Source: Enoplolaimus lenunculus
Lineage: Eukaryota; Nematoda; Enoplea; Enoplida; Thoracostomopsidae
Direction: 5' to 3'
Length of the DNA: 64,000 bases
Assembly: GCA_030248215.1 (NCBI GenBank)
Contig: JASANG010001181.1
Span: 62,001 to 126,000, forward strand
Below are positions 28,271-41,528 of this stretch, piece by piece. The position numbers and the translations under genes are program-made. Numbering within the stretch: the first letter of the stretch is position 1; every line of letters starts with the position of its first letter. A model generated the notes under the pieces. It saw nothing but the letters and a program-made list of their open reading frames with translations, was not told the origin of the DNA and did not search any database.

Positions 28271-31200
28271 CGTTTTCCGGAATAACCCCCACCTTACTAC
28301 AGGATCATGGCAACAACCATGCTGACTTGTTCAGCCTGCCAAGATTGACAGAAATGATTCAGTAGTAGTGCAAGCGGCATATACAAAGGAAAGAATAGAG
28401 TTCTGGTTAAAATCTATGAAAGGAACAAGATAAAAGCATCTTTGGCAGCCTTTAGAATAAAATTGTACAATTCTGGAGTTCAAGTTTCTTTTACGTGAAC
28501 TGATACAGTCGCGAATTCTAAACCCGGCTGCACCCTTGTCAGACAGTATTACCAAGACGTTTAAAGCCCTATTCACTTGTGCGAGTCCTTACTGCGAGAA
28601 CTACAGCTGCGAATTGCATGCAGAATTTGAATTTTTTGTCAGCCAATGAGAAAGCGGATGCAATTAATTCGTTGACTTTGCATGGTTATTCACACATGTG
28701 AACTAAATTCCTAGCTTTGATTTTTAATGAATTATTTGCAGCTGGAAGTATTTCGAACGGGATTTTGGACAAAACTTGCAAGTGTAAGTTGCAGCTATTT
28801 GTGACGCACAACGCCGTGAGGCACCGTCAAATGCCGGGCGTAACCGGTCGCCTCCGTTCGTTACGATCGACTAAAATAAAGTTTTCGATGTACTGCGCGG
28901 TACTGCGCGTTTCTTACAAAGGATTGCACGTTGCTTGCCTCGCGGTGCCGCGCGTCATGGGAAAATAACTTTTATAAACGTGTGATGTAATGCGACGCTA
29001 GCAGCCGCTGTCCAACACATCTGAACTTTAGTTTTGTCAGACGCGGCTCCGTGTGGTGGTGCACGACGCCGCGAAAAGCCGCGCTGCACTTCGCAGCACC
29101 GAAAACTATTACGCAACCCTAAGACTTAAGCCTAGGTTTTGTCTTAGGCGTAAGCTGAGGGATTTTAGGATTAACAACTTTAGCTTTACTTTCTGTCTCT
29201 CGAAAGCACACATATCAGACTGCAATACAATTGGATTAAGTTTTGCCATAACTACATAAGCTTAGTAATACGAAGGTGCGAACGTTTGCCTCCTACGGCC
29301 GTAGCAGTAGTATAAGCATATATATTCCTAAGCCTTAGTGTTTGAATGAGCTAATACCAAAGTGTAAGCCTAAGCAAAACGTTAGCCTAAATTTTAAACT
29401 TGCTCCGTTGCAATCCCACAGAAAAACGTTGCACCCCTTATCATTACATGTTCCGGGGAACATAACAAAAGATAAATTAAAAGCATGCAACCAAGCATTA
29501 GAAGTAAACCAGTAAGAAGTACACCATTAAGCCAGAAAAAAGGAATTAATACGGTACACTAATTTGCATAAAACACTGAAGAAGCACAGTTTACATACTT
29601 TCAATTTGCATGAAAACTACATGAACCACAGCATTACACTAAATTGTTTGGACGAAGTTGTATTTCAGGTGCAAGCCAGAGATGGAACCGGCCGGCAGGT
29701 CTTCTTCCTGCCCTTATGTAGTAAGCAGCCGGCGCGGGCCATACAGCAGGCATAGCCGGCCAAAAACATGTTCTTTATAGTATATTTTTTGCAGTAAAAT
29801 TTATTACGAAATAGTATTTCTTGCGGTAGCATTGTATAGTATTCGTTATGGATATCATGATGGTTTTCGGTTTGCTACGCGTTTACGTTTTTGAAAGCAT
29901 TTCACTTGTGGATTAGTTTCGACAACAGTGGATAACCTGTATTTAACAAGAGTGCGCAACTGGCTACGTTCTGTGTAGAAACGAATGTACCCGGCACGCG
30001 TTGTGTTTTTGCCCTTTCGCCCTTTACTAAGAGGGTGCACAACCGAAGCGAACCATGGCGCTTTATATAGGCGGCGTTAAACATGCTCATAGGAGATGTT
30101 CATGTGATAGCGACCCCTCTTTAAATTAGGGGGTCGGCCAAAAACGCAACACCCAGTGGTACAGTTTATACCATGCGGGATTTCAAGAATTGCACGCTCT
30201 TGACATTATCCACTCTTGGTTTTATCAATCTAAATAATAGTGCAAATACAACACTGACTAAAAACGCCGGTCGACGAGGCCAGGGCCGGCCCGTTGCTAG
30301 CGGCCTACCGGCATGGTTTTTCTTCAGCCAGTTCCGTCTGTGGTGTAATGGGTCTTCCACGTTAAAATGCGCGCATTAATGTAAGAAATTGTCCAACCAC
30401 TTGGTAGGGATCTGTGTACAAATCGAAGCTGCAACTAGGGTGTAGGTACAACTTTATGCGGTACGTAGACACTGTTAATTGTCCCGACACTGTCCGAAGG
30501 GAGTCACGACAAAAGGTAAAAAATCAAGAAAAATAACTAAGTTTATATAGGTGTATGTGTTGTTGTTACGTATGTTGGCGATGCTATATGAACACAGTGC
30601 AATATGTCTTTACGTCCTCGTTAGGGACTACCGGACTTTATAGTGGTCTCGGAATATAGTGTGTTAAAACGACGTCGGGTCTTACTCAGACCAGGACAAA
30701 TTCTTACATTAGCGCACGCATTATACCTTAATAGATGACCCATACACCATGATGCGAAATTGTAACCTCGTGGGTAGAGTTTTTTAGAAAAAGATTAAAG
30801 CGGAAATAAATTTGTAGACATATTTACAATTATTAAATTGTTTCGGCAATTTTTGATGTACGTACACATCGTTCAGCGGCGCTCGAGCCAAGGGGCCCGA
30901 TTCGCAGGCGTGGTCTCCCCTATTTTTGCAGTCAGCAAATGTTGCATATATACGAGCTAAAAGATAGCAAAAAAATTTATGAGAAAATGGCAAGTTTTCT
31001 AACTCTTGCACATTACAAAAAGGGCATTGAGCTTATCATTCGGTTTCCTCAAAAGGTTTCTTTCAGTATCGGTGACTGATTTTGATCAAAAGACATCATT
31101 TACAATAATTTGCTTCCACTGTGGCTCGCAAACATGTTCTTTTACTCCATTACAGTCCCACAAAAATCGTTCCGCCCCTGATGTTTACATGGGTGAAATT

Positions 31201-32181
31201 GACATGTCCATGATCTTTACATGGGCTAATATTCCTGTATATTTGCATTAATTCCAGCACTGAACAGCGCTGTGTTAGGCTAACAAATTCCGCAGGTTAG
31301 ATAAAAATGTGTTTTAATTAAATTTTACCACAAATACAACAAAAATGAAAACTCTATGAAACCAAAACCAATTTATTAATCAATGCTTTTATTAATCATA
31401 CCTATTCCCCAAGCCTAAGCAAGGCCAACGGTTCAGAAGTTATGGCCCTCGAAATCATAGTGCAAACACGCACAGATTGAAACAGGAAGTATCTATCATT
31501 CACATGCGTAAAATATATGCTTAACCAGGTTTATTTTTACACAAATTTGATTGTTGTTTGTACATGTTTAAGTTAAAATTTAAAGTTCTATAACTGTAGA
31601 ACCAAACACTCTGCAGCGTTGAAAATGGCACCGTTGAACTCAGCGTGTCGAAATCTATAAAATGAACCATTTTTTATCAAAATTCCTAGGGGGTGCAAAT
31701 TCCGTATCTCCGCCGCAAAGTCCTATGCATAAGTTTTACGCCGAAATCTGAAAATTTTAAAAACTGTGCTCGAATCTATATGAGCCCAGTTGGATAATGG
31801 TTTAGGCTATTAACGCGTTAGTCATGAGTAGAAAATTTGCAAAAGCAAAGAATCTGCAATTACGAAACTTAGAAAGTTACAACTGATTAGCGAGCGCATT
31901 ATCAAGAGATACTGGATCTGTCAGTGACACCAAGATGAACGGTCTTTAGACAACAGCATATATTAGGTAATTTCAACACAATCAGGTTTCCTGTACGTAT
32001 TGCTTATTGCCCTATAACCATACGAGATTTATGGTTGACGGCAAAACACATCAAAACAATCGTTGTGCTCACGATTTATTTCAGTTTTTACTAGTACTTA
32101 TACACTCAATAAAATGGTTAAGACTCGCCAAAAGAGTAAACTTTTTCTAAATTTTGCGTACCCTAACACTTCCACCACTGG

Positions 32182-32638
32182 CTACAACCGCGCTACGTTG
32201 GTTTCGACGTTCTCATCCAGCGAAAAATATCCATCCGGTATGTAACCTTTCCAAAATACCGGCTCCAGTCCAAAAACGCGACACCATGAGTCAAATTTTC
32301 GCCTTGTAGCGTCAATGGAAAGCTGTGCCGGAAGGCGTCCAAGTGTCTGGCTATTATAAATCGACCCTTGTTGAGAATCAGTTTTAAGGGCTAACTTAGA
32401 TATAGCTAAGTAGTCTGATAGTTTTTCGTCAGAATTAAAATCTGTTATTCCGGTCAATTGAAATATTTTACGAAGGGTTTCGTCTGTGTGAGACATAACG
32501 GCGTCGTAGTTAACAGGGTATATCCGGTATCCCTTTCGAAGTAACCGCACGTTGTTGTATAGCGGTGATAAAATGCAGAATAACGTGTGTTCCGGAATAT
32601 ATGCGGGTTGAATGACGTTGAACAGGTTTGGAAATATT
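32182..32638 (-). CDS. Sulfotransferase-like gene exon 5, with stop
   Basis: Starts in phase 2 with IFPNLFNVIQPAYIPEH and ends GYIPDGYFSLDENVETNVAR, then Leu and TAG at 32184-32182. It includes YPVNYDAVMSHTDETLRKIF, a pattern like the region in sulfotransferases where a loaded-weapon motif leads into the C-terminal helix. Confidence 0.88.
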
Positions 32639-35600
32639 CTGAAACCGTTGATTTGATTAATTAGTCACAACAACTTTTTAACACCAATGTTACAATTCTA
32701 GCAGGATTTTGCTTCGCGACAATTGGTTACTTTTGCGTTCGGCTTTTTTGCACCTCCGCCAACAGAGTTAAGCCTGGGTCTAATCGTAAGCCTGATCATA
32801 CGCCTAGTCTCATATGCCAAATTCGGAAAAATTCGAAAAGTCTATTAGAAGTGACACACAAAATAGCAAAACAGACAGAGTGGCGCGTTGAATATGTTTG
32901 GGAGGTACAGCGGTGAGACGTCCTAAATTTTCGGGGTAATTATTTTACAATGTCTTTACCTTGAATGTCTGGCCTTGCAGCAATTGTTCTGGTTTATCGT
33001 TTAGCTATCGCAGATATAAATTTGCAGTTGAATTTTTATAAAAATATTGGAGCTTCATGTGTCAGATGAAATCCTATAGTTCTTTTTGTGATCCCCCTCA
33101 ATAATTGCATTTTTGTTTTTGATTTTCATGTGGTAGGGAGTGTGGCCAAAATTGCATGCGTGGACAACACAAGTAAACAATGTTTGGCATCTCATGAATT
33201 TTGTTAACATTAGAACATTCGAGCCCGCAGCAAAGTGAGGGTAGGGGGGCAGCTTCCCATGAAAACAATTTGCCCCAACCCCCGCTAGTAAATTTTCAAC
33301 CTTGCTTGTAAGTCAACGAAAACGCTTGTATGTCCTTCATGAAAATGTTTTAGCCCTTCGAAAGTTACCATGTGGTGCAATGGGTTAGCAGGTATTTGCT
33401 ACGGGGTAGTACGGGTTCGAATACCGTTTGCGGCATCGGTATTTTATACTGTTTTCGGTCTTGAATTCATTAATATTCAAGGTAAAACAACGGCCATAAT
33501 TTCTTTAAAAATACTTTTCTTATTTGAAACAATTTGTTCAAATGAAAAATTACACGGTTTCATTTATTGCTAAAAGTGTAAAAAAATCCATGTTATTGAT
33601 TTGTGTAAAGAGCCAAGTCACCGAGAAGCTATTATGACGCGACGGGAGTACTGAAAATCTTACACCTTGGACGCACTGGTCAACGAGATTTATTTGCAAT
33701 ACGCGTCAAATCCGGCTCATTACGCACAGCAAGTTTGAATCTAAAAAGGTCTTCCTATATTTGAATTATTGTGTCCAAGTAGAAATAGGAAAAGTGTGAT
33801 CTGATTGGTGTTGCGATTTCCATTAAATGCAAATTGGTGTCGGGGAGCAATAGGGCAGAAGAAAACTTTCTATCGAAGAAAAATGAGCGTGAGTGACGTA
33901 ATGCTTAACCTGAAGCGAGCCGAAAGCGCAATTTTCTTTCAATCGCAGGACAGGTGGGATTTGCCAGGAGCCCATCAGGTGCCCGACCCCCAGCGGGGAA
34001 GAGGGTGGTAACCGCGGCACTGTCTGGACTAATGTGCGGACCGATTTTTTGTTACCTTCAAGCAAAAGTGAGACCGGTAAGATTAGTGCAGGCGCTAATG
34101 GGGCGGCCTATTGAAACATTACGTGTTCTGACATGAATGTAGTACGGCCCGCCTTACAGAAACAAGAAACCAGGCGTATTTTCCAACGTATTTGTCACAT
34201 TGATTATTTGATTTCAGTTTAAAACTTTGGTTTGGAGGCGCCAGTTTAGGATCAAAAATATGCAACCAGTATGTCTGAGCAACTAAAATTAGAACAGGGG
34301 AAGAATAGTGAAGAAATTTTCTCAGCGAAGCGAGCGAGCAACCAGACGATAATATTTGAACAAAAAGTTTGATGCAAACAATTTTTACTTAAAAATTTTA
34401 TGATGGGCCTCCAGGGTGTGAGGTGTACTTCATTCGAGGGTATGGTGGCACCAAGAATGGCAGTGGACACGCGTACCCCGTCACCCTGGCCGTTTCAGGG
34501 ACTGCTTGTTATCATTGTTTCTGTACCCGCGCCATATTGTACACTTAAGCTTTAATAAACACATTGTGTCAGCTTCTGACGAATCATTGACATTGCAAAA
34601 TTTTCAACATAACCGAACTGGTGTGGTGATAAACACATCTGCACCTAAGAATTCACATTTGAATAATTGCATCCTAAACCTACGGCTCAACAGTCAAATT
34701 AGGAAACGCTTCAATAAAACGTTGCTTTCCAGCATGACGGGCGCTTTCAATGCAAAAAATGTGCGACACAGCGGCAACACGGTGTGATTCGAGTATAACA
34801 CGTTGGATTGATGGAATCAGTTTGTTTAGATTGCTGAAAACGATTCAAAAACAACATTGGTGCACGCTCGTAGCCAGCTCACCTTGCTGATAAGGACTAA
34901 AAATCTTACAGGAGGCGCATGCTTGCGTTTTCAATGAGTTACAAGCAAGGTTGAAAATGCTCCAGGAAGGGCCAAAATATTTCTAAGCGGAACTGAGCCT
35001 CCACGATACCCATTGGGGCTAGGGGCCCGCATTTGAATTGTGTCAGCTATGGAGGAGTGTCCATTGAGATCCAGCAAGACTGGAGGACTTCGAAACTGAG
35101 AAGTTTAGGCTTACGCTTTTAGGCTGGCGATTAGGCTAGGATTTGTTTGCAAGGATTAGCCGATTAGGCTTGTATTTGGGCTTAGGTGTGGGTTTAGGCG
35201 TAACCTTAGACTAAGCGAGCAGACCTTATAGTAAACCACGCAGAGGCAATGTCGTCCGCAGAACATTCATGCTTTAGGGGCAAATAAATGATGAGGGTAC
35301 GCGCAACCATTGATATTTTTATTTTCCAAACAGTCTTAGGGGGGAATTACTGTTAATTTTCGTTTTAAACCGAAGCTTAGCTAGAATTTTTACTTAGACA
35401 TATAACATAAACGCTGAGACTTATGGTCTGAAACGCGATGCGATATGTTCTATACGTGGTTTAGAGGGGCAGTTCCAGCTAAATGGCGAAATATTTAACA
35501 GATGGCCAAATTTCTGCTGACAATTTGAGTATATAAAATACCCACTTAAAAGCAATATATATGTATGTATATATTGTGTGTGGCCCGCTCCCCCGAGATA

Positions 35601-38092
35601 TGATACGTTTCCGTTATCTCCCTAACCCTGCCGGTGTTTGTTCAAGCCTTTTCAATTTTGAAAACTTCAGCTCGTTTAACTTTTCACAACCTCCCGTGAT
35701 CATTTCACAACCAAATCTGAATTTTTCAAATTTCGGATTTAAGATCGCGAAATCCCACATTGGGACCTTAATGTTTTATCAAAGAGTTAAACAAAATATA
35801 TACCATTCGACGCCAGCATACGAAGCTGAGTCGAATAGCGTTAAATTTTCCTGATTACGCCTTTCACGTAATTGACCATTATATACTCGTTTGCCAAACG
35901 CCAAGTTTAAATATGCTAAAACTTTTACAAGCTGAACCATTTTTTGAGCAAACGCTGGCTGGTGGAGATAACGGAAAAACAGCCAAAATGGGACAGCTCG
36001 ATTGTTTCGAACTGGGTATGCGTTTTACCTTCGATAATTAAACAGCACTGTCGTATCAGGATACAAATCTAAAAATGTTTCAGTAATCATCGAAAACGTA
36101 TGACGACCTTTTATCACTAAAAATTCCGTTTTTTCGTTCAATTCAATGCAAAGTTTTGCGACAACAGCCCGCAGTGCTTGTTCAGCGTCCGTCCGAGTGA
36201 TGCGACTTGTCGCCAACATTTGACCAATGTTGGTGAAGAAATCAGGTTCGTTTAAGGCGATCGTTCTAAAATTGAAAATTTTAAGTAAACTCTATGAATA
36301 ATTAGTCATCTACGTAATAGCGCCTGCGCTAGTATAATCAATTGTCGTAGCGGTCGGGTAAAATTTGTGTTGAACAGCTTATAAGAGCACTGTTCAGAAA
36401 CAAAAACAGTTATATCCTTTAACTGGCCCATGTTACTTTAAGGGGCGTCCAGGATTCTGGTGGGTCTATAAAAGGGTACGTTTACATTCTAGATTACATT
36501 TTTTGCTTAGTCTTAGGCTTAGACTTAGGCTTAGACTTAGGCTTAGGCTTAGGCTTAGGAATACGCTTAATCTAATGTTACGCCTCTTAAAGTATATAGC
36601 ATTGGCCCTATAACGTATCATTCACATACTTGCGCGGAATGCTTGTTTGATTTGCAGGCTCTCAGAAAATATAGACCTATAAGCCACCCCAATATGGGAG
36701 TAGGGGTCAAAAATATCAGGTAGAGCAAACAGGAAGTTCTATGTATTTGCAAGCGAGACTAAGTATTCTTCTGATAGGTTCCTAAATAATTCTAGGGTAG
36801 CCACTTAAACATAAAACGTACTTTCCTTTAATTTGCAGCAGCGAAGTTAGCAACGTCCCACCGCATCTCATAATACTATCGATCAGAACGAATGTAAACT
36901 GTTTTGGTGGATTGTCAAAATATTGCGGAAATTTCAAAAATTCTTTAAACGGAATCCGACAATAGTATTGCGAGTCTTTGAAGCATTGATAGTAAACAAA
37001 CGGATACGAGTCACGCACTTGAATTTTTGGCAGGGTTCGCTAAAACGTAAACAATTTAAACAGTGCTGGATAGCAATGATTGACGCTTTCCATCCAAGAG
37101 GCCGATATTCGAAATCTTTAGCAGTAAACTATATCACACATGAAATTGAAAACATTCATGTCGGAAAGGCTAAATTTGCTCGCATATTTAAAATGAAAAA
37201 TTATAACCAAACCATTGCTTAGGCACAGGTATAGGCATTGGCATATTATGAACCATAAGGTTAAGTTTAATTTGTGCGTCCAAAATTAGCCTTAGACTAT
37301 AAGTATATATAATTTTTTCCAAAATATCCGAACAATCCAATTATGGACAGCTTAAAACACACCATTTAGAAAAATATAAATAAAATATTACAAAACTAAA
37401 AGTTCATTAAACGCAAGATATTGTGAAAGATGCATTTTACATCGAGATAAACAAAATATGCATAATCGTCTTCGACTGTATGAAGTATCCAATGAGGGTT
37501 CTTCAGTGCGTCAATCGGTTGAAAACCACAAGGAAACCCGATAAAATCACACGATCGAGTGATGTCACTATGACCAACTAAAACACTAAGCAAGCGCAAG
37601 ATAAATAAATAAGTATATAAAAAGAAACAAATAAAACAAATAAAACACAAAACACGCAAACAAGAAAAACAGAATAATAAAGATTGCAGGACTGTAACGA
37701 TGGATTGGATACATTTCGTGCTAATTTTTGAAAAAAATGGCACGTTCACAGCTTTTAGAATAATGCAGCTGTACCTGAAGCTAGGTGTCTGTTACGTATG
37801 TGGGCCTTCAAGCTTTATTATTTAAGATGGAAGCGGGGTACGACAAACTTACACCGATATCGTGCCAAAATATAGAACAATTCACATTGTTCATGGCGTT
37901 GTTGACGTAGCAGTTTACGTATTACATGCGATATCACAACTACGATTACACTCCAAGCCCACCACACTGAACGATAAAAAAAGTTTAAAAATAAATTTAG
38001 TATAATTCCAACGTATTTAAGGATATATTCAGATTGGCTCATCGAACACGAAACATCACTAGGAATAATGTTAAATATACCCATTTCTGGTT
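32182..38092 (-). CDS. Membrane-anchored P-loop sulfotransferase-like protein, complete, five exons
   Basis: Exons (minus): 38084-37853, 37577-37441, 37039-36822, 36265-36029, 32638-32182. Frames agree at all four junctions and give 426 residues. Residues about 18-55 are hydrophobic (KYVGIILNLFLNFFYRSVWW, then WSVIVVVISHV), so the N-terminus is probably membrane-embedded. TFVLIDSIMRCGGTLLTSLL matches the 5'-phosphosulfate loop of sulfotransferases (usually RSGSTLL / SRCGSTLL). ALNEPDFF and TTVLFNYRR match the later motifs of an uncharacterised invertebrate sulfotransferase-like family. The likely role is PAPS-dependent sulfation in the Golgi; substrate unknown. Gly replaces the usual Ser in the loop (CGGT), which may affect activity. 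The last intron is 3.4 kb and holds a hexamer-array element. Confidence 0.85.
33368..33440 (+). repeat. tRNA-like sequence (SINE head or tRNA pseudogene)
   Basis: GTGGTGCAATGGGTTAGCAG resembles a pol III A box and GGGTTCGAATACC a B box, at tRNA spacing. The acceptor stem does not pair well. It directly follows a copy of the GGGG/CCCC repeat, so a SINE is more likely than a gene. Confidence 0.45.
36029..36265 (-). CDS. Sulfotransferase-like gene exon 4
   Basis: Phase 2 to phase 2. Encodes TIALNEPDFFTNIGQML, a helical stretch, LVIKGRHTFSMI and LYPDTTVLFNYRR, the last typical of the strand before the 3'-phosphate-binding region. Donor GTAAAA. Confidence 0.87.
36425..36607. mobile_element. TIR element carrying a TTAGGC array, copy 2
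   Basis: Same left end GGCCCATGTTACTTTAAGGG as copy 1 and a more diverged right end TATAGCATTGGCC. The hexamer block GACTTAGGCTTAGGCTTAGG has about ten units. It lies in an intron of the sulfotransferase-like gene. Confidence 0.8.
36822..37039 (-). CDS. Sulfotransferase-like gene exon 3: P-loop
   Basis: Phase 0 to phase 2. Encodes RIPFKEFLKFPQYFDNPPK, then the phosphosulfate loop DSIMRCGGTLLTSLLQIKG. Donor GTACGT. Confidence 0.87.
37441..37577 (-). CDS. Sulfotransferase-like gene exon 2
   Basis: Opens after GTGTTTTAG and encodes GHSDITRSCDFIGFPCGF and HWILHTVEDDYAYFVYLD. Phase 1 to phase 0, donor GTAAAA. Confidence 0.82.
37853..38092 (-). CDS. Sulfotransferase-like gene exon 1: start and membrane anchor
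   Basis: ATG at 38084-38082; protein starts MGIFNIIPSDVSCSMSQS. A splice acceptor ATTTCAG lies eight bases before the ATG. The donor GTAAGT leaves phase 1, and T plus TT from the next exon gives Phe (ARYRF-GHSDITRS). Confidence 0.85.
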
Positions 38093-39046
38093 CTGAAATG
38101 TTAATAGTGTGTCCATATTCGCAAATGTATGCAGCCCCTATCTATAATTGATAATGGGTCTTGCATGTTTTCTGCCACATAATAGTTATGAGATTTGAAA
38201 CTTCGTGCATTATTTAATTACGTTGGAGATTTGAAATTTCGCACATTTAATTACGTTGAATTAATCCTGGTACTATTTGGAATATTAGAACTAAATTTAT
38301 TAGAGAACATAACACTAGACAGAGTGACGTATATGGCTAGAGGTTATCAGTGGTGGGCAGATGCCAGAATTTACCAGTGGAGATGGGTATATATTTCTTT
38401 GGTTTTTAAATTTCACCGCTGTCGTGCGATCATAGCAAGTAATTAATATATCACAATATTTTGTCCACAAATTGCGCCGAATGTACTACACATACAAAAT
38501 GTAATGAAACTTGGGCAGTATCGAAGTTATTGTTTTCAGCTATTTGATAACAAACCACACTGTAAGTCTGAACCGTTTGCATTGCAATATTTTCAACACC
38601 CCAGGGTTGGTAATGGATAGATCTCAATCCTCCCTTGATCTGCCAATGCAGGTTATGAACTGTTACAAAACCAGGGGGGTCCTTGTTAGCTATAGGAGCT
38701 TGCCTGTCCAAACATAAACCTAACTCTGAGCCTAAGCTTAAAGTTCCCAGTATCAAAGTCCCCCACTCCCACTGTCTTTCAATAGGCAGGACCATCTAAT
38801 TTAGATACACCGAAAAAAACTGTTGCACAATGCAAGTTCTTGTAAAACATGTATTTTAAAACACGTTCATGAAAATAGTTTTTTTCGCTAGAATGAGACA
38901 GAGTTTCTAAATTCGCTCAAGGTTACTTTACTAATTCACATCTTTATTAATGACAGCGCAAAACTCGCTAGTAAAAAAACTTTGAAACAACTTTTTCATG
39001 CCCCTATAGCATGGATCATATACGTAATGACATTATAAACAAAAGC

Positions 39047-39250
39047 TTAACGGGCGTATCAGTAGATTAAGCGTATTACTAAGCCGAAGCCTAAGCCTAA
39101 GCGTTGCAAAAATGAGTTCCTAAGCCTAAGCCTAAGCCAACGCCTAAGCCTAAGCCTAAGCCTAAGCAAAAAAATGTAATCTAGAATCTAAACCTACTCT
39201 TTTATAGACCAACCAGAAAAACCGGGACGCCCCTTAAAGTAAGGTGGGCC
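39047..39250. mobile_element. TIR element carrying a TTAGGC array, copy 3 (inverted)
   Basis: The inverse of copies 1 and 2: CCTAAG units in two blocks split by GTTGCAAAAATGAGTT, ending CGCCCCTTAAAGTAAGGTGG then GCC. Its other end is truncated or diverged near 39047. Confidence 0.75.
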
Positions 39251-41528
39251 ATTAAAAGCATAACAGTTTGACACAGGTAATGCAAGCCCCAGCGTGCATA
39301 AAGCATTAAATATCCGGCTCAATTGACGTACAGCTTAAGCATGCCTCAGCATGCATTAACTATGACATCAAACGTGCCGAACTACTATGCCACGTTTTCG
39401 GCAAGGAAAAACAATTCCAGTAGCAGAAGACATAGTAAAATTACATGATGACGTTAAATTACAAACCACACCATACTTGTTACTGTGACACATCCGTATA
39501 AATTTGTATTTAAAAATTCATCCATTTACTTTTTCTCGCTAGCAGCTTATTTAAGAAACTAAACATTTTATGATCTTGTGACCAGTGAACTAAACCACTG
39601 TAGCACGGCTTTGATATCCTTCCGAAGCGCTGGTAAGTCAAAAACTCGAGCAGCGCTTGTGTAGAACTCGTGCTAGCGTAATCGTTACAATACTGGTGCG
39701 TGCACTTGCACTTTATTTGCTCACGTAGCAAGTTAGCGATACTCTCGCGCACGCACTCGCCTCATTTTGGTCAACTCGGGCAGCTCAGCTTGATGAATCG
39801 CAGCAGCTTATGCTCGAGTCTACAAATTCAGCATATGTTTGGTATTTCATTTGCTCTACTTCTGCGCAAATTTTGAATTCCACAATTATCGGAGTTCGGC
39901 AGTTTGAAAGCTTGTCGCTAACAATAAAAATTGCTAAAGAAACAGGCTGCGTGCCGAAAAGGCGGATGGTCGATTTAACAATCTACGGCTTGCAACTTCG
40001 AACCCTCAACGCACCTGCTTTTACAGATGTTAAATAAAATATCGGACGTTCGCAACAGATCCTAGCTACACATGTAGTCTACACCGGTGAACCTAATTGA
40101 ACTGGCACCATTTACTGTTTTTCAATGTTACAACTATACAGAAGCGTTAAGTAACAATAAAACGACAAGAAATACAGAAAATTGTTAAATACCAACATTG
40201 AAAAAAGAATGAGCAAACACATTAAAAAATACACGTAACACATTAACGCAATGTTTGACTGCAATTAATTGCACAAAGCATGCAGTTGCAACTGAAACTG
40301 GGTAACGCATGCGCTCTAAATATTTGCAGTAAGTATATAACGCCATTAAAACAAAGTGTTCGAATCAAACGCCTATAGCGTTTGCTAGTTTAGTACGACC
40401 TAAGTGATAGTTGCTGTATGTATCTTAAAATAGAAATACAACTCTCGACGCGTCGAAGTGTTCCTCGATTTGCTAGCGATGGGCATCGGATATTTTTGCA
40501 TAGGCGGATATCCGGCAATTCTTGCTGGACATCCGGATATCCGAAACTAAATTTTCCGTTTCAAATATCCGAAATTCAATTTTGCTTTATTTAGATTCTG
40601 AACCTCAATTTTCGTTTCTCAAACACTTGTTTTAACTTGTTGCTCTAAGCTAAGTACCCTGACCCACAAGCTGACTGCTATGAAAACACATATACAAATC
40701 TAAAAATAGTTTTTCATTATGCAACTGCATCAATAGTGCTAGGTATTCGGTTCAGACGATTGCTGCTGACTAATGAATACTTGTGTTGGCCACCTGAAAA
40801 TGAGTTGATTTGGTTTGTCTCAGATTGTATCGAATATCACCCTTCAAAGAACTACACACAAAAGAAATTTTCTTGTGTTCAAAAAATATTGTCTGAAATT
40901 GAAGACAAATATGTCTTGATACAGACTCCAGATATATGTCTTGAATTCAAGACTTTTATTTCTTAAATTTTTCAGAAACATTGACCTAAAATTATTTGAC
41001 ACTTGAATGTCTTAAGTTTAAGACTTCGTTTAATGAACGATTAAGAAAAATATTTGTGAAATAAAAGACAATTGTTTCTAAAATATAAGACAAATATTTC
41101 TGATATAAAACCCAACATAGATTTGCCACGGAAACCGACTTCAAAATGGGGGGCTAAAACTCAACCCAATACCCTAATTTTACAACCTAAGATACGTCCA
41201 GGACGTAAACTTAGGTTGGGGAGCCTGAGCTTAACCCGAAATAACTTTGAAATTCGATTATTTATATAACGTTTTGAGAATATAAACGGAGCAACTTTGT
41301 TACATACATAAAAAATCAGAAAATTTATGCTGGAAAATAAAGACATTCTTGAATATAAAACACAACTTTGTTTTAACCATTTAAAAACGAATTTCGGAGC
41401 TATTTAAAGCTATTAATGTCTTAGGTACAAGAATTTATGTTTTGAAAATTTAAGAAAGTAGAAGTCTTGAAATTTTAAGACAATTTATTTAGTGTGTACA
41501 ATGAAATATACTTAATAGTACAAACATC

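Larger units (their letters stand above)
22428..32181. other. Intergenic region
   Basis: Between the start of the thioester-family gene and the 3' end of the sulfotransferase-like gene, I see no convincing exons apart from the weak candidate at 23240-23337. The sequence is AT-rich with fold-back and TIR elements and hexamer arrays (26305-26395, 28055-28090, 29115-29155, 29325-29400, 31400-31420). Confidence 0.6.

Noticed and set aside
33368-33440. Functional tRNA gene
   Set aside because: The pol III boxes are recognisable, but the stems do not pair well and it adjoins a dispersed repeat.
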